Below, in pieces: positions 26,726 through 36,185 of a DNA stretch of 64,000 bases. The notes beneath the pieces are model-generated. The model was not told the origin of the DNA, ran no database searches, and was given only the letters and a program-made list of their open reading frames with translations. Origin of the DNA: Paracidobacterium acidisoli (GTDB lineage: Bacteria > Acidobacteriota > Terriglobia > Terriglobales > Acidobacteriaceae); assembly GCF_003428625.2 (NCBI RefSeq), contig NZ_QVQT02000001.1, positions 682,001-746,000 on the forward strand. Direction: 5' to 3'. The number at the start of each line of letters is the position of its first letter. The stretch's first letter is position 1. A program made the position numbers and the translations under genes.

Positions 26726-27226
26726 ATGCCCATCGCTGAAGATCTTGCCCGGATCGCCCTCCAGGAGCGCGAGCTGCAGTTCTCCTCCTTCAACGAGCTC
26801 ACCGCGTGGAGCCTCGGCTCGCGCCTGCGCGACCTCGCGCTCTCCCGCGACCTTACCCTCGTCATCGACATCCGCCGCTTCGGCCAGCCGCTCTTCTACT
26901 CCGCACTGCCCCGCACCATCCCCGAAGGCGCGGACTGGGTGCGCCGCAAGGCCAACGTCGTGCAGCGCTTTCACCGCAGCTCTTACGCCGTCGGGCTCGA
27001 CCACAAAAACCGCGGCACCAGCCTGCACGAGCGCCAGGGCCTTTCCCTCACCGAGTTCGCCACGCACGGCGGCGGCTTTCCCATCCGCATCAGCGGCTCC
27101 GGCGTCATCGGCTCCGTCACCACCTCCGGACTCACCGAGCGCGCCGACCACGAGATCGTCGTCGAAGCGCTCTGCGCCGAGCTGGGGCGCGACTACTCCA
27201 GCCTCTGCCTGCCCTCCGAATCCTGA
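26726..27226 (+). CDS. heme-degrading/UPF0303 (DUF967, GlcG-HbpS-like) protein
   Basis: 166 residues, a single alpha/beta domain typical of UPF0303 proteins: ELTAWSLGSRLRDLALSRDLTLVIDIRRFGQPLFYSALPRT in the first half and THGGGFPIRISGSGVIGSVTTSGLTERADHEIVVEAL in the second. HbpS relatives bind heme; the biochemical role of this subgroup is uncertain. No signal peptide, so cytoplasmic. It ends 21 bp before a strong terminator hairpin shared with the convergent rseP operon. Confidence 0.82.
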   Translation: MPIAEDLARIALQERELQFSSFNELTAWSLGSRLRDLALSRDLTLVIDIRRFGQPLFYSALPRTIPEGADWVRRKANVVQRFHRSSYAVGLDHKNRGTSLHERQGLSLTEFATHGGGFPIRISGSGVIGSVTTSGLTERADHEIVVEALCAELGRDYSSLCLPSES

Positions 27227-27247
27227 AGAAGACCGCTCGCACAAAGC

Positions 27248-27280
27248 AAAAGGCCCGTCGCAGGACGGGCCTTTTTATTT
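27248..27280. terminator. bidirectional rho-independent terminator
   Basis: A perfect 12-bp stem (27248-27259 with 27264-27275; core AAGGCCCGTC) has a four-base loop GCAG. It is flanked by A-rich sequence on the left and TTTTTATTT on the right, so it can end both the + strand heme-degrading-type gene and the minus-strand cdsA-dxr-rseP operon. Confidence 0.93.
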
Positions 27281-27297
27281 CCTCTGATCTCTCCGCG

Positions 27298-28710
27298 CTA
27301 CGGCTTCAGCTTCGAGAACAGGTTCAGCTTCGACACATCGTTGAACATGATGAAGGCGAAGAACAGGATCAGCATTACGAACGCCACCTGATACACCCGC
27401 TCCTTGAACTCCTGCTTCAGATCGCGCCGCAGCGTGCCTTCAATCAGCAGCAGCAGAATCATCCCGCCATCCAGAATCGGGATCGGCAGCAGGTTCATAA
27501 TGCCGAGGTTCAGGCTGATCAGTGCCGTCAGCCCGATAATCGGCTGCCAGCCCTTCATCGTCACCGCCTCACCCGTTTCGCGCGCAATGCCGATCGGCCC
27601 GCTGAGCTGCTGGATATCCGAGCGGTGCGTCAGCAGCCGCTGCAGCACCTCGAAGATGTATCCCGAATAGTGCACGTTGTAGGTGACCGACTGCTTCACC
27701 GCCTCGGGCAGCGGAAGCTGTTCCACGCGGAACGGAGGCGCCACGGGATGAAAGCCCAGCCGGTAGCCCATGTGTCCCGCGCCGTCGTCGCCTTCAATCG
27801 GAGTGGTTGTCACCGGCAGTATTTTGCCGTCACGGTCGATCACCAGATTCACCGGCTTGCTGCCCGCCTGCTGCAGGTAGGCCATCACCGCGCTCACCGA
27901 GTGAATCGTCTGTCCGTTGATCGACACGATGCCGTCGCCGGCCTTCAGCCCGGCCTTCTCCGCCGGATACCCCGGCGTCACATCGTGAATCAGCAGCGGA
28001 CCCGGCTGCTCCTGTGGCAGCAGACCCAGCGACTCGATCTCGAAATCCTGTCCCTTCGACGGATCGGCCAGGAACAGCATCGTGCTGAACTGCGTCGTCT
28101 GCCCGTTCACCGTGCGCTCCACTGTCACCGGCACCGTCGTGTTCGCGTCGAGCGCGGCGCGCACGCGAACCTTTTCCCATGTCGGATTATGATCGCTGTC
28201 GAAGCGCACGATCCGGTCGCCCGAGGTCAGTCCCGCTTTGGCCGCGGCCGAATCCTGCGGCACAAAATCCATCACCGCCGGATTCGAGAGGTAGACCTCG
28301 ACCTCGTTGTGCATCATGTACAGCCCGGCCATCAGCACAAAGGCCAGCACAAAGTTGGCCGCCGGTCCTGCCAGCCCGATCAGGATGCGCTGCCAGCGCG
28401 GATGCGCGTTCAGGTCGCCCGAGTCGCGCATCATAATGCCCGGAGGGTTCGCGGCGGTGCTGACCGGCATCGTGCCGTCGCCGCCCAGCTCGCCTGCCAT
28501 CTTTACATAGCCGCCCAGCGGCAGCAGGCTCACCCGGTAATCGGTGTCGCCGCGGCGAAAGCCGAACAGGCGCGTGCCGAAGCCGATCGAAAACACTTCC
28601 ACGCGAACGCCGCAGAGCTTGGCTACGGCAAAGTGGCCGAACTCGTGCACCAGCACCATAACGCCGAGCACGATAAGCATGGAAACGGTAGCAGTCAGAG
28701 CAAAAGGCAT
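27298..28710 (-). CDS. rseP: site-2 intramembrane metalloprotease RseP
   Basis: Regulated intramembrane proteolysis of anti-sigma factors and signal-peptide remnants in the cytoplasmic membrane. 470 residues. The zinc motif HEFGH lies in the first TM helix (residues 22-26). AGPAANFVLAF is in the second TM helix, and two PDZ domains occupy about 140-330. NLLPIPILDGG supplies the third metal ligand. It is the last gene of cdsA-dxr-rseP on the minus strand, 29 bp after dxr, and ends 18 bp before the terminator. Confidence 0.96.
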   Translation of the reverse strand: MPFALTATVSMLIVLGVMVLVHEFGHFAVAKLCGVRVEVFSIGFGTRLFGFRRGDTDYRVSLLPLGGYVKMAGELGGDGTMPVSTAANPPGIMMRDSGDLNAHPRWQRILIGLAGPAANFVLAFVLMAGLYMMHNEVEVYLSNPAVMDFVPQDSAAAKAGLTSGDRIVRFDSDHNPTWEKVRVRAALDANTTVPVTVERTVNGQTTQFSTMLFLADPSKGQDFEIESLGLLPQEQPGPLLIHDVTPGYPAEKAGLKAGDGIVSINGQTIHSVSAVMAYLQQAGSKPVNLVIDRDGKILPVTTTPIEGDDGAGHMGYRLGFHPVAPPFRVEQLPLPEAVKQSVTYNVHYSGYIFEVLQRLLTHRSDIQQLSGPIGIARETGEAVTMKGWQPIIGLTALISLNLGIMNLLPIPILDGGMILLLLIEGTLRRDLKQEFKERVYQVAFVMLILFFAFIMFNDVSKLNLFSKLKP

Positions 28711-28739
28711 ATTGGGGTCGAAATCTCAGAAAGCGGGCG

Positions 28740-29945
28740 TCAGGATCGGATGGCGACGCCTGAGTGCGCAGCAGCGTAGTCGCGTCCGGCTCTGGCCAGA
28801 ACCTCCCGGGACCTCTCGCGCGCCTGCTCGTCCAGAGCAAGCACATCCCGTATGGTCGCCGGATGGCTCTCGGGGGTAGCCTGCAGTACTGCTTCAATTG
28901 TACGCGGGATGCCCTGGAACGGAATGACTCTTTCGAGGAAGGCCTCGACCGCGATTTCATCCGACGCATTCAGCGCAATGGCGTGCGCGCCGCCCCGCTC
29001 CGCCGCCTCATACGCCAGCCGCAGGCAGGGAAAACGCTCAAAATCCGGCGCTTCAAACTCCAGGTGTTTCAGCGCCGTCATATCGAAGGTCAGATCCGAC
29101 TCGACCCGCTCCGGCCAGCTCATCGCATACAGTATCGGCAGCCGCATATCGGTGACCGAAATCTGCGCCAGAATGCTGCCGTCCACGTACTCCACCAGCG
29201 AGTGCACCGTCGACTGCGGATGCACCGTCACCTTCACCGCTGCCGGCGGCAGATCGAAGAGCCGGCACGCCTCGATAATTTCGAGGCCCTTGTTCAGCAT
29301 CGTCGCCGAATCGATCGTTATGCGCCGTCCCATCACCCACGTCGGATGCTTCAGCGCCTGTTCGACCGTGATCTGCGCGAAATCGGCCAGCGGCAGCGTC
29401 CGGAAGGGACCGCCCGAAGCCGTCAGCCAGATCCGCTTCACCTCGGCCCGATCTCCGGCCCGCATGCACTGGTGTACGGCGTTATGCTCGGAGTCGATCG
29501 GCAGCAGCGCAACCTTCTTTTCGCGCGCGGCCGCTGTCAGAATCTCGCCTGCCGCCACCATCGCCTCTTTGTTCGCCAGGCCGATGGTCTTCCCCGCCTG
29601 CACCGCCGCGTAGGTCGCTTCAAGACCGGCCACGCCCACAATCGCCGAAACGACAAAATCCACCTCGGGCAGCGTCGCCGCATGAACCGTGCCCTCGGTG
29701 CCGTGAACCGTTTCAATGCCCGATATCCCGGCCTCACGCAGCCGCTTTTCGAGCGCTGCAGCCAGCTCCTCGGTGGCCATCGAGACCACGCGGGGACGCC
29801 ACCGCCGGCACTGCTCGAAGGCCGCATCCACGTTGCGTCCCGCCGCCAGCGAGGCGACCGCAAACCGCTCCGGATAGCTCTCGACGATGCTCAGAGTGCT
29901 CTGGCCGATAGACCCGGTCGAGCCAAGAATGGCGATGTGCTTCAA
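28740..29945 (-). CDS. dxr: 1-deoxy-D-xylulose 5-phosphate reductoisomerase
   Basis: Second step of the MEP isoprenoid pathway, making 2-C-methyl-D-erythritol 4-phosphate with NADPH; cytoplasm. 401 residues. NADPH loop GSTGSIGQSTL (8-18). LLPIDSEHNAVHQ holds the metal-binding Asp and Glu. The substrate loops TASGGPFR and HPTWVMGRRITIDSATMLNKGLE and the C-terminal ALNASDEIAVEAFL are all intact. It is between cdsA and rseP. Confidence 0.97.
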   Translation of the reverse strand: MKHIAILGSTGSIGQSTLSIVESYPERFAVASLAAGRNVDAAFEQCRRWRPRVVSMATEELAAALEKRLREAGISGIETVHGTEGTVHAATLPEVDFVVSAIVGVAGLEATYAAVQAGKTIGLANKEAMVAAGEILTAAAREKKVALLPIDSEHNAVHQCMRAGDRAEVKRIWLTASGGPFRTLPLADFAQITVEQALKHPTWVMGRRITIDSATMLNKGLEIIEACRLFDLPPAAVKVTVHPQSTVHSLVEYVDGSILAQISVTDMRLPILYAMSWPERVESDLTFDMTALKHLEFEAPDFERFPCLRLAYEAAERGGAHAIALNASDEIAVEAFLERVIPFQGIPRTIEAVLQATPESHPATIRDVLALDEQARERSREVLARAGRDYAAAHSGVAIRS

Positions 29946-29982
29946 GTGCAGAAAGTCTTTGCTTTGCAGAGTTTGCAGCAGA

Positions 29983-30810
29983 CTAAAACAGCTGCTGCAC
30001 TAACTGAGCGTACCACAGCACGGGAGCCGCCAGCAGCAGCGCGTCGATGCGGTCCAGAATCCCTCCGTGGCCCGGCAGCAGCGTCCCCGAATCCTTCACG
30101 CCCGCGCCGCGCTTGATCGCCGACTCCGCCAGATCGCCCACCTGCGCCGCCACATTCAGCAGCACCGACAGCCCGATCCAGCGCCACACCGACCCCGGAA
30201 AGAACAGGATCTCCACATCGTGCCGCGCCAGCAGGCCCGCGCCCTGAATCAGCAGCAGCGTCACCACCACGCTGCCCAGCACCGAGGCCGCCGCGCCCTC
30301 CCATGTCTTGTTGGGACTGATCGCCGGAGCCAGCTTTCTGCGCCCGAAGGCCCGCCCCACGTACAGCGCCGCAATATCGCCCGACCACACCGCGAAGAAG
30401 AGAAACAGCAGCAGCGATTTCCCGTTCTCCTGCGCCGACAGCAGCGGCAGCGTCAGCATGGCCAGCCCGATATACACCAGCCCGAAGGCCGAGTACGCCG
30501 TATCCGGCAGCACCCGCGCAACCGGCGAGCGGAAGGCGCACACCAGAAACAGCGCCAGCACCAGGCAGCCCAGAATCGGTCCGATCCAGTCCAGCGGCAG
30601 ATAATAGATGCCCGCGAACTGCACGGCCATCGCCGCCATCACCACAATGCGCGGCGTCTTCGCTCCGCTGGCGTCGGCCAGCCCCAGATACTCCCACAGC
30701 GCCAGCTCGGCCACCGCCGCCACCGCCAGAATCAGCAGCGGGTACGGCGCCTTGAAGATCAGCAGCAGAACGAGAGGCACAAGAATGACGGCAGTCAGGA
30801 TTCTTTTCAT
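29983..30810 (-). CDS. cdsA: phosphatidate cytidylyltransferase
   Basis: Makes CDP-diacylglycerol for phospholipid synthesis; integral to the cytoplasmic membrane. 275 residues from the ATG at 30810 (MKRILTAVILVPLVLLL); an in-frame start at 30897 would add 29 residues of non-hydrophobic sequence without family similarity. About eight TM helices. The signature spans DLAESAIKRGAGVKDSG and LLPGHGGILDRIDALL. It is first of cdsA-dxr-rseP. The usual upstream neighbour uppS is 5.4 kb away, beyond four other genes. Confidence 0.95.
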   Translation of the reverse strand: MKRILTAVILVPLVLLLIFKAPYPLLILAVAAVAELALWEYLGLADASGAKTPRIVVMAAMAVQFAGIYYLPLDWIGPILGCLVLALFLVCAFRSPVARVLPDTAYSAFGLVYIGLAMLTLPLLSAQENGKSLLLFLFFAVWSGDIAALYVGRAFGRRKLAPAISPNKTWEGAAASVLGSVVVTLLLIQGAGLLARHDVEILFFPGSVWRWIGLSVLLNVAAQVGDLAESAIKRGAGVKDSGTLLPGHGGILDRIDALLLAAPVLWYAQLVQQLF

Positions 30811-31156
30811 GGATGAAACGTCAGAATACACGGAACCGGGCACGATTCCCCCGTCCGTCGCCTGCAGACCTGAAATCTGAAGAATGCTCACCGTCACGGA
30901 ACGGAAGCGCCCGCGGTAACCATGAAATACCTCTCAATTGGGGGATGTCTTCCTCATCGCAGTTCGCTATTCTCCACTTGTCCCCCCGATCAAACCCTAT
31001 AGATCAAACCCCATAGAGACGTCTGCGATGACCTGGTTCGTAGTCTGCCTTAAAGCTCTTCTCGCCTCGTTCCGCGAGATCGCCGATCTGTCTGGTCATG
31101 CTGTGCCATAACGATGTAGCTCCGTCGCTGCTCTGAAAGCTCTTTGAGGAATTTTT
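30811..31156. other. 346-bp intergenic region with a tandem 14-mer
   Basis: Divergent control region between cdsA (minus) and a secreted-protein gene (plus). It contains two tandem 14-mers differing in one base, GATCAAACCCTATA (30988-31001) and GATCAAACCCCATA (31002-31015). No convincing RNA gene or open frame with codon structure is seen. The second half is less GC-rich than its surroundings. Confidence 0.5.
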
Positions 31157-31996
31157 ATGAAGAACACACTTTGCACGTTCATCGTTCTCGCTTCCGGCTT
31201 CACCTGCACTTTTGCACAGCAATCCCAGGCTCCGCCGGCGCCCTCTGCGCCCGGGCCCACCATGGAACAAACCATCGCGTTTATCAATACGGGTCTGGCG
31301 CAGGATGACGCACTCGAAAATAAGCCTGTACGGACTCGCTCTGTCGAGCTTTCGAATGGCTGTTCTCTTGTGATGACAGAGAAGAGAGTCGCAGGTCCGG
31401 GTAATCCCGCAGGAAATATGGATTACCCACACTATCCAAAGCGTTACAGCCTGCACCTTGACAAGACTGACCCACGCAGCATCAGCATCTCCAGCGCCGG
31501 AGACACCCCTGCCAGCGGTGCTTCCGTGACAATATCTTCTGCGATCTGGGAAGAGTTAGACCTTCCGTATCAGGTTACCGAGCCTCTTCCCGGTTCGTAT
31601 CAAATAACGGGAGTGGTACAGTCTGTTTCCGAGTCGTCGATTACGATCGAAACGCTTTTTAATAACCTGATTACCATCCCTGTTGATCCTCAGGTGGGAT
31701 ACAGCGAAATGGCTGAGGGGGCGGGCCAGGGAACCAGGATCACGAAAAGAAGGTTTTCTGAGCTTCGGCCGAGCATTCACCCTGGCGAAGGAATCAATAT
31801 CAGACGCTCTCCTTATGAAAAGCTGCAGTCGATTATGAAAGAGGACAGCGTACACCTCCTGTCGGTAAATGAGAAATTGCCTCGCAATGAGAACTTTGCA
31901 TATTTCCACTCCAAAGATCAGGCTGAGCGGATCGCGAAAGCGTTAATTCACGCGATGGTGCTCTGCCACAAGGACCAGCCGCCATCGCTGTTTTAA
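31157..31996 (+). CDS. secreted protein of unknown function
   Basis: 279 residues, not recognised. The first 20 residues (MKNTLCTFIVLASGFTCTFA) form a signal peptide, followed by a Pro/Ala-rich stretch. The mature part holds two cysteines (one in NGCSLVMTEKR) and a final basic/helical segment DQAERIAKALIHAMVLCHKD. It has AGGA seven bases before the ATG. Codon use is less GC-rich than flanking genes (many AAT, TTT and AAA codons), as in the next gene 22 bp downstream; both may have arrived together. Coupled expression is likely. Confidence 0.72.
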   Translation: MKNTLCTFIVLASGFTCTFAQQSQAPPAPSAPGPTMEQTIAFINTGLAQDDALENKPVRTRSVELSNGCSLVMTEKRVAGPGNPAGNMDYPHYPKRYSLHLDKTDPRSISISSAGDTPASGASVTISSAIWEELDLPYQVTEPLPGSYQITGVVQSVSESSITIETLFNNLITIPVDPQVGYSEMAEGAGQGTRITKRRFSELRPSIHPGEGINIRRSPYEKLQSIMKEDSVHLLSVNEKLPRNENFAYFHSKDQAERIAKALIHAMVLCHKDQPPSLF

Positions 31997-32017
31997 CTTC
32001 ACTTCCGGAGACCGCCT

Positions 32018-33373
32018 GTGAAACGAATCTTCAACCTGGTTCTTCTGCTGAGTGTGGGTATCGTCGTGATATCCGCAGCTCAAACGCATCCGGCTGTTGC
32101 ATCCTTTGCTTCTTCAGATGGCGCGCAGCCCCAGGTTCAGGGAGAACAGACGGTATGGTTCGTCGAGGTGACAGCCGTACTGACCGAGACTGAAGCAAAA
32201 GACGCGGAAACCACTCTGAAGCAGCATGGATATTCTCCGGCGAGATCAGCTCAGAACGATGACCGGGCAATTCGTCTGCGCGTCGGTCCGTTTCCCTCTC
32301 GGCAGCAGGCTGAAGCCGCGAACGATCAGATCACCGCTCTCGGCTTCAACACTGCATTCGTCGCATCGCAGTCCCTCCCGGCGCCTACAACTGCGGTGCT
32401 GACATCGCAACAGGCAGACCTCGAGACACAGGCGCTGGCGAAGCTGAGCGGCTCCGGCGCAGCACCTGTATCTTCCAGTCCGGCCGATCTCGAATCCCAG
32501 GCAGTGCAGTCGATGGAAGCGCAGACGGCGGAGAATGAAACAGAAGCAGCCAGGCGCAGAGTGGAAGAGGAAGAACAGCGCAGAGCTGCTGCCGAACGCG
32601 CAGCGGAAGAAGCGCAGAACACTCCACCCCCGGCAGCGCAATCCGGTGGAGGCGGTTTCCTGAACGGCCTGAATGGACTCCTTGACGCTGTAAATCAGGG
32701 CATGCAGCAGGGCGCAGAAGAGAATGCCGCGATCTCAGGGCCGGCAATAAACAACGCGGCTCAGGCTGCTGAGGCCCGCGCCCAAACCCAGGCACATCAG
32801 CAGCGCAGTCAGCAGGCTGAAACCCAAACCACGACCACACCGGTCGGCAGTCGAGGCGGCAACAGCACAGGGACCACCGGCCTCGTCCCCGCTTCCACAT
32901 CACAGATACCCTCGGCTGGCGATACCGCAGCCACGCCACAGCCCTCGCAGGCTCCGGAGGCGCCGGTCACTTACGGCTTCGCCGCAGGCGCTGGCAACCC
33001 GACTGCCATCGGCGACAGTGACGATTTCGGAAAAAATTCGATCTCCTCCCCATGCCCGGGCACTATCGAGCCGCAATGGAAACCGAACCAGTACTCGGAC
33101 ACGAACCAGGACCTCTGGTTTCACAGCATCTGCGCTGCAGATGTGAACCTGGTCTGGTTTTTCGGCCATAGCCCTGTCGCGAACGAAAAAGCTATCCACG
33201 CCTGGGGAGATACCATTGCCACCTATGGATTGCGTCTGAATACTTCCGTTTCTGTCTATGCCTGCCCGATCGATCACCCGATCCCCGTCAATAAAAAAGG
33301 AGTCAAGGTATTGGGTGCCGGCGAAGAATATCGTTGTGCGACCAGCCTCGGCATCTTTACGCCAAGATACTAA
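32018..33373 (+). CDS. secreted SPOR-domain protein with low-complexity linker and cysteine-rich C-terminus
   Basis: 451 residues. Signal peptide to about residue 24. A SPOR-like domain (about 44-118; WFVEVTAVLTETEAKDAETTLKQHGY then IRLRVGPFPSRQQAEAANDQITALGF) would bind peptidoglycan glycan strands. Residues about 120-320 are an Ala/Gln/Glu-rich, partly coiled-coil linker. The last 110 residues form a compact domain with four cysteines (SSPCPG, HSICAAD, YACPID, YRCATS), probably disulfide-linked outside the cytoplasm; I do not recognise it. It is 22 bp after another secreted-protein gene in a locally AT-richer patch between cdsA and uppS. Confidence 0.75.
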   Translation: MKRIFNLVLLLSVGIVVISAAQTHPAVASFASSDGAQPQVQGEQTVWFVEVTAVLTETEAKDAETTLKQHGYSPARSAQNDDRAIRLRVGPFPSRQQAEAANDQITALGFNTAFVASQSLPAPTTAVLTSQQADLETQALAKLSGSGAAPVSSSPADLESQAVQSMEAQTAENETEAARRRVEEEEQRRAAAERAAEEAQNTPPPAAQSGGGGFLNGLNGLLDAVNQGMQQGAEENAAISGPAINNAAQAAEARAQTQAHQQRSQQAETQTTTTPVGSRGGNSTGTTGLVPASTSQIPSAGDTAATPQPSQAPEAPVTYGFAAGAGNPTAIGDSDDFGKNSISSPCPGTIEPQWKPNQYSDTNQDLWFHSICAADVNLVWFFGHSPVANEKAIHAWGDTIATYGLRLNTSVSVYACPIDHPIPVNKKGVKVLGAGEEYRCATSLGIFTPRY

Positions 33374-33560
33374 GCGTCCGGCAGAGCGAACGTCTTCCGC
33401 ATCCGTTCACTCTGCCCACTGGGGTGTTTGTCAAAATCGACTGACCCTCTTCATCCGCTGCCTATGCGCCCTTTCCTTCCGGCGGCGCGTCTAAATCTGT
33501 ACAGAGTCCCACGACTCATCGCCGCGCGCCCTCGGCTCGTTCCGCGCGGAAGGAGAAAAC

Positions 33561-34502
33561 ATGAAGCTCTCTCGATCCCTGGCCATCCTGGCCGCCGCAG
33601 TCATGCTGTTGCCCCTCACCTTTCTGGGGCAGAGCGAAAATCAGGGTCAGGGGCGCGCCATCGTCACCGTCCTCGGCAAAAGTGCCGAGAGCACTCCCGC
33701 CATCACCCAGCAGGACATCAAAGTGCAGGTCGACGGCAAATACGCCACCGTCACCGGCTGGGATCGCCTCCAGAGCCCGCAGACGCCGCTCGAGCTCGTC
33801 TTCCTCATCGACGACTCCGCCCGCACCAGCCTCAGCCGCCAGTTCAATGAGGTCGCGAACTACCTCCAGGCGCTGCCCCCGGACGCGAAGGCCGGCATCG
33901 CATACATGCTCAACGGCCGCGCCGACTTCGCCGGTCCCCTCACCGCCGATCACGCGCGGCTTGCCCATGAGCTCCACATTCCCGTCGGAGCACCCGGAGA
34001 AAACGCCAGCCCCTACTTCTGCCTCTCCGATCTGGCAAAGCGCTGGCCCTCGCAGGACCGCAGCGCGCGCCGCATCGTCGTCATGATCACCGATGGAGTG
34101 GACAACTACGAGCGCCGCTACGATCCGCAGGACCCCTACGTCCAGGCCGCGATCACCGACTCGGTCCGCGCCGGCCTCGTCGTCTACTCCATCTACTGGC
34201 GCGACGAAGGCCGCTTCGACCGCAGCACGTATGCGAACAACAGCGGTCAGAACCTTCTCAGCCAGCTCACCCAGGCCACCGGCGGCATCCCGTACTGGCA
34301 GGGCTTCGGCAACCCCGTCACCTTCCAGCCCTTCTTCGACGATCTCAACCGCCGCCTGCAGAATCAGTACGAGCTGGGCTTCGCCGCGAAGAGCAACGGC
34401 AAGCCGCAGACGGAGACGCTGCGGCTGAAGATCAGCGCCCCGTCCATTAAAGTCACCGCGCCGGAGCAGGTCTTCGTCGCCCCCGCCAGCGCCGGACAAT
34501 AA
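33561..34502 (+). CDS. VWFA-related acidobacterial-domain protein
   Basis: 313 residues. A signal peptide (to about residue 23) is followed by a von Willebrand factor A fold of the type described as the VWFA-related acidobacterial domain (TIGR03436 style). The MIDAS-like metal site starts in VFLIDDSARTS and continues in VVMITDGVDNYERR. The C-terminus (YELGFAAKSNGKPQTETLRLKIS) matches the usual end of this family. Predicted to be exported; function unknown, probably protein-protein or adhesion contacts. RBS AAGGAG at seven bases. Two GC-rich hairpins follow it. Confidence 0.9.
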   Translation: MKLSRSLAILAAAVMLLPLTFLGQSENQGQGRAIVTVLGKSAESTPAITQQDIKVQVDGKYATVTGWDRLQSPQTPLELVFLIDDSARTSLSRQFNEVANYLQALPPDAKAGIAYMLNGRADFAGPLTADHARLAHELHIPVGAPGENASPYFCLSDLAKRWPSQDRSARRIVVMITDGVDNYERRYDPQDPYVQAAITDSVRAGLVVYSIYWRDEGRFDRSTYANNSGQNLLSQLTQATGGIPYWQGFGNPVTFQPFFDDLNRRLQNQYELGFAAKSNGKPQTETLRLKISAPSIKVTAPEQVFVAPASAGQ

Positions 34503-34523
34503 CAACGCAGATGCCCGATCCTT

Positions 34524-34616
34524 CGCGCCTGCCTTTGGCGCGAGGAATCGGAAAGCACAAAATCTGAGATTGATCCCGCGCCGAAGGCGCGTCTGCCCGT
34601 GCGGCCAGCACCCGGA
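34524..34616. repeat. GC-rich hairpin repeat, copy 1
   Basis: Two stem-loops lie after the VWFA gene: CGCGCC-N7-GGCGCG (34524-34542) and CGCGCC-GAA-GGCGCG (34577-34591). The second and its next 25 bases (to about 34612) recur almost unchanged at 36186-36222. The first hairpin might serve as a terminator but has no T-tract. Confidence 0.7.
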
Positions 34617-34640
34617 TCTTCGGCGTGGGGTTTCCCGCCG

Positions 34641-36047
34641 TCAGGGCATAATCCGCAGCGCCGGCTGCTTCGCCTCCGTCAGGCTCACGCCCAGAACCCC
34701 CGCCACCGTCGGCGCAATCTGCCGCATGTCGATCGTTCCCAGGTCGCGTCCCTTTGCCACGCCCTCACCCATCATGAAGAACGACGAGTGCATCTCCGGA
34801 AACGACGGCAGATAGCCGTGCGTGCCCTTCACCGGCGAATGATCCGTCACCAGAGCGCCGGAAAGCGCGGTCCCGATTGCGTATCCCGGCTTCATCGCCA
34901 GCACAAACGCCGCGTCCGGAAACCCTCCGTCCCGCTTCACCTCGTCCGCGTCCAGAATTCTGGCAATGCCGTTCGCCGGGTCCGCCGCCAGCCTGTCGAG
35001 CAGCGTCCGCACCTGCTCCTTCGTCTTCGCGTCCGCCGGATCGTGCAGCACAATCGCCGCCAGTCCGCTCGCCGGCCAGGGCTCCGCCTTCCATGCCGTC
35101 ACCGTCGCCGCGCCCGAGTACGCATCCTTCCCTGTCTCGATCAGCCCCGCCTGCAAAAACGGAATGTACAGATTGAAGAGATGGTCCACCTTCACGAAGC
35201 CGTGATCCGACACGATCACCACCCGCGTCTGCGGATCGTTCCCGAGCGCCGCATCCATCAGCTCCTTTACCATCCCGTCAATGGCTTCGAGCGTTTTGTC
35301 CGACTCCTCGCTGAACGGCCCCGTCAGATGCTCCGCCTCATCGAGCGAGCTGAGGTGAATCGTCATGAAACCCGGCTTCTCCCGCCGCAGAATATCCAGC
35401 GAAAAGCGTGTGCGCGTCGCATCGCCCTCCAGCGTCGTCTCGTTGCCCATCATGTAAGGACCCAGCCGCTTTTCCATCTCCGCCAGCGCGCCATCCGGTC
35501 GCGAGATCGCCGCCATCAGCTCCCGGTCCTGCGGATTCCCGCCGCCCGCCGGCGACAGTGACCGCCAGTACTCCGGAATCAGCCAGTCCACGCTCGTCGC
35601 ATTCACGCTCACCGGCCAGCTCACGCTCGCCGTCCGAATGCCCGCCGCATGCGCCGCATCCCACAGCGTCGGTACCTTAATGCTCGACGCATACCAGTAC
35701 CATGCGCCGGAGAACTTCCTCTCCGGATCGAAGAGCGGGTTGTTCAGAATGCCGTGCCGGATCGGCCACACGCCGGTGATCAGCGTCGTGTGGTCGGGAT
35801 AGGTCACCGTCGGCAGCACCGCCTGCACTCCATCGGCGTACGTGCCTTCGGTCAGAAACCGCCGCAGCGTGGGAACCTTCAGCCCATGCTCATCGGCGTG
35901 CGTCACGTACTCCGGCTTCAGCCCGTCGATGGAAATCATCAGCACCGGCGCGGCCCATGCAGAGCAGGCTGCGCAGAGGGCGCATACGGCAGGCAGAACG
36001 ATGCAGAGAAAGACGCGGCGGAAAAAGCGAAATGACAAATCGTTCAT
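34641..36047 (-). CDS. exported type I phosphodiesterase/nucleotide pyrophosphatase-like protein
   Basis: 468 residues from the ATG at 36047, which gives a clear signal peptide (FFRRVFLCIVLPAVCALCAACSAWA); an upstream in-frame ATG at 36140 gives a polar leader. Alkaline-phosphatase superfamily fold: VLMISIDGLKPEYV (first metal Asp), VLPTVTYPDHTTLITG (nucleophile Thr, binding Asp/His), HLSSLDEAEHLTG, VVIVSDHGFVKVDH and the final GTHGYLPSFPEMHSSFFMMG. It would hydrolyse phosphodiester or pyrophosphate bonds outside the cytoplasm. A GC-rich repeat lies on each side of the gene. Confidence 0.92.
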   Translation of the reverse strand: MNDLSFRFFRRVFLCIVLPAVCALCAACSAWAAPVLMISIDGLKPEYVTHADEHGLKVPTLRRFLTEGTYADGVQAVLPTVTYPDHTTLITGVWPIRHGILNNPLFDPERKFSGAWYWYASSIKVPTLWDAAHAAGIRTASVSWPVSVNATSVDWLIPEYWRSLSPAGGGNPQDRELMAAISRPDGALAEMEKRLGPYMMGNETTLEGDATRTRFSLDILRREKPGFMTIHLSSLDEAEHLTGPFSEESDKTLEAIDGMVKELMDAALGNDPQTRVVIVSDHGFVKVDHLFNLYIPFLQAGLIETGKDAYSGAATVTAWKAEPWPASGLAAIVLHDPADAKTKEQVRTLLDRLAADPANGIARILDADEVKRDGGFPDAAFVLAMKPGYAIGTALSGALVTDHSPVKGTHGYLPSFPEMHSSFFMMGEGVAKGRDLGTIDMRQIAPTVAGVLGVSLTEAKQPALRIMP

Positions 36048-36185
36048 TTCGCTTAGTAGATCGTTATGCGCGGAGATGCTGCATGAAGGCAGCGTGAAAA
36101 CGCAACCGTCCCGCCGTGCGTACTCCTGCCGGGATGACACATTTAAGGACTTACATTCCTGACTTCGGCTGCATCAGCGGGGAAT

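Noticed and set aside
31004-31456. 150-codon minus-strand frame
   Set aside because: Antisense to a secreted-protein gene that has a good ribosome binding site and signal peptide.
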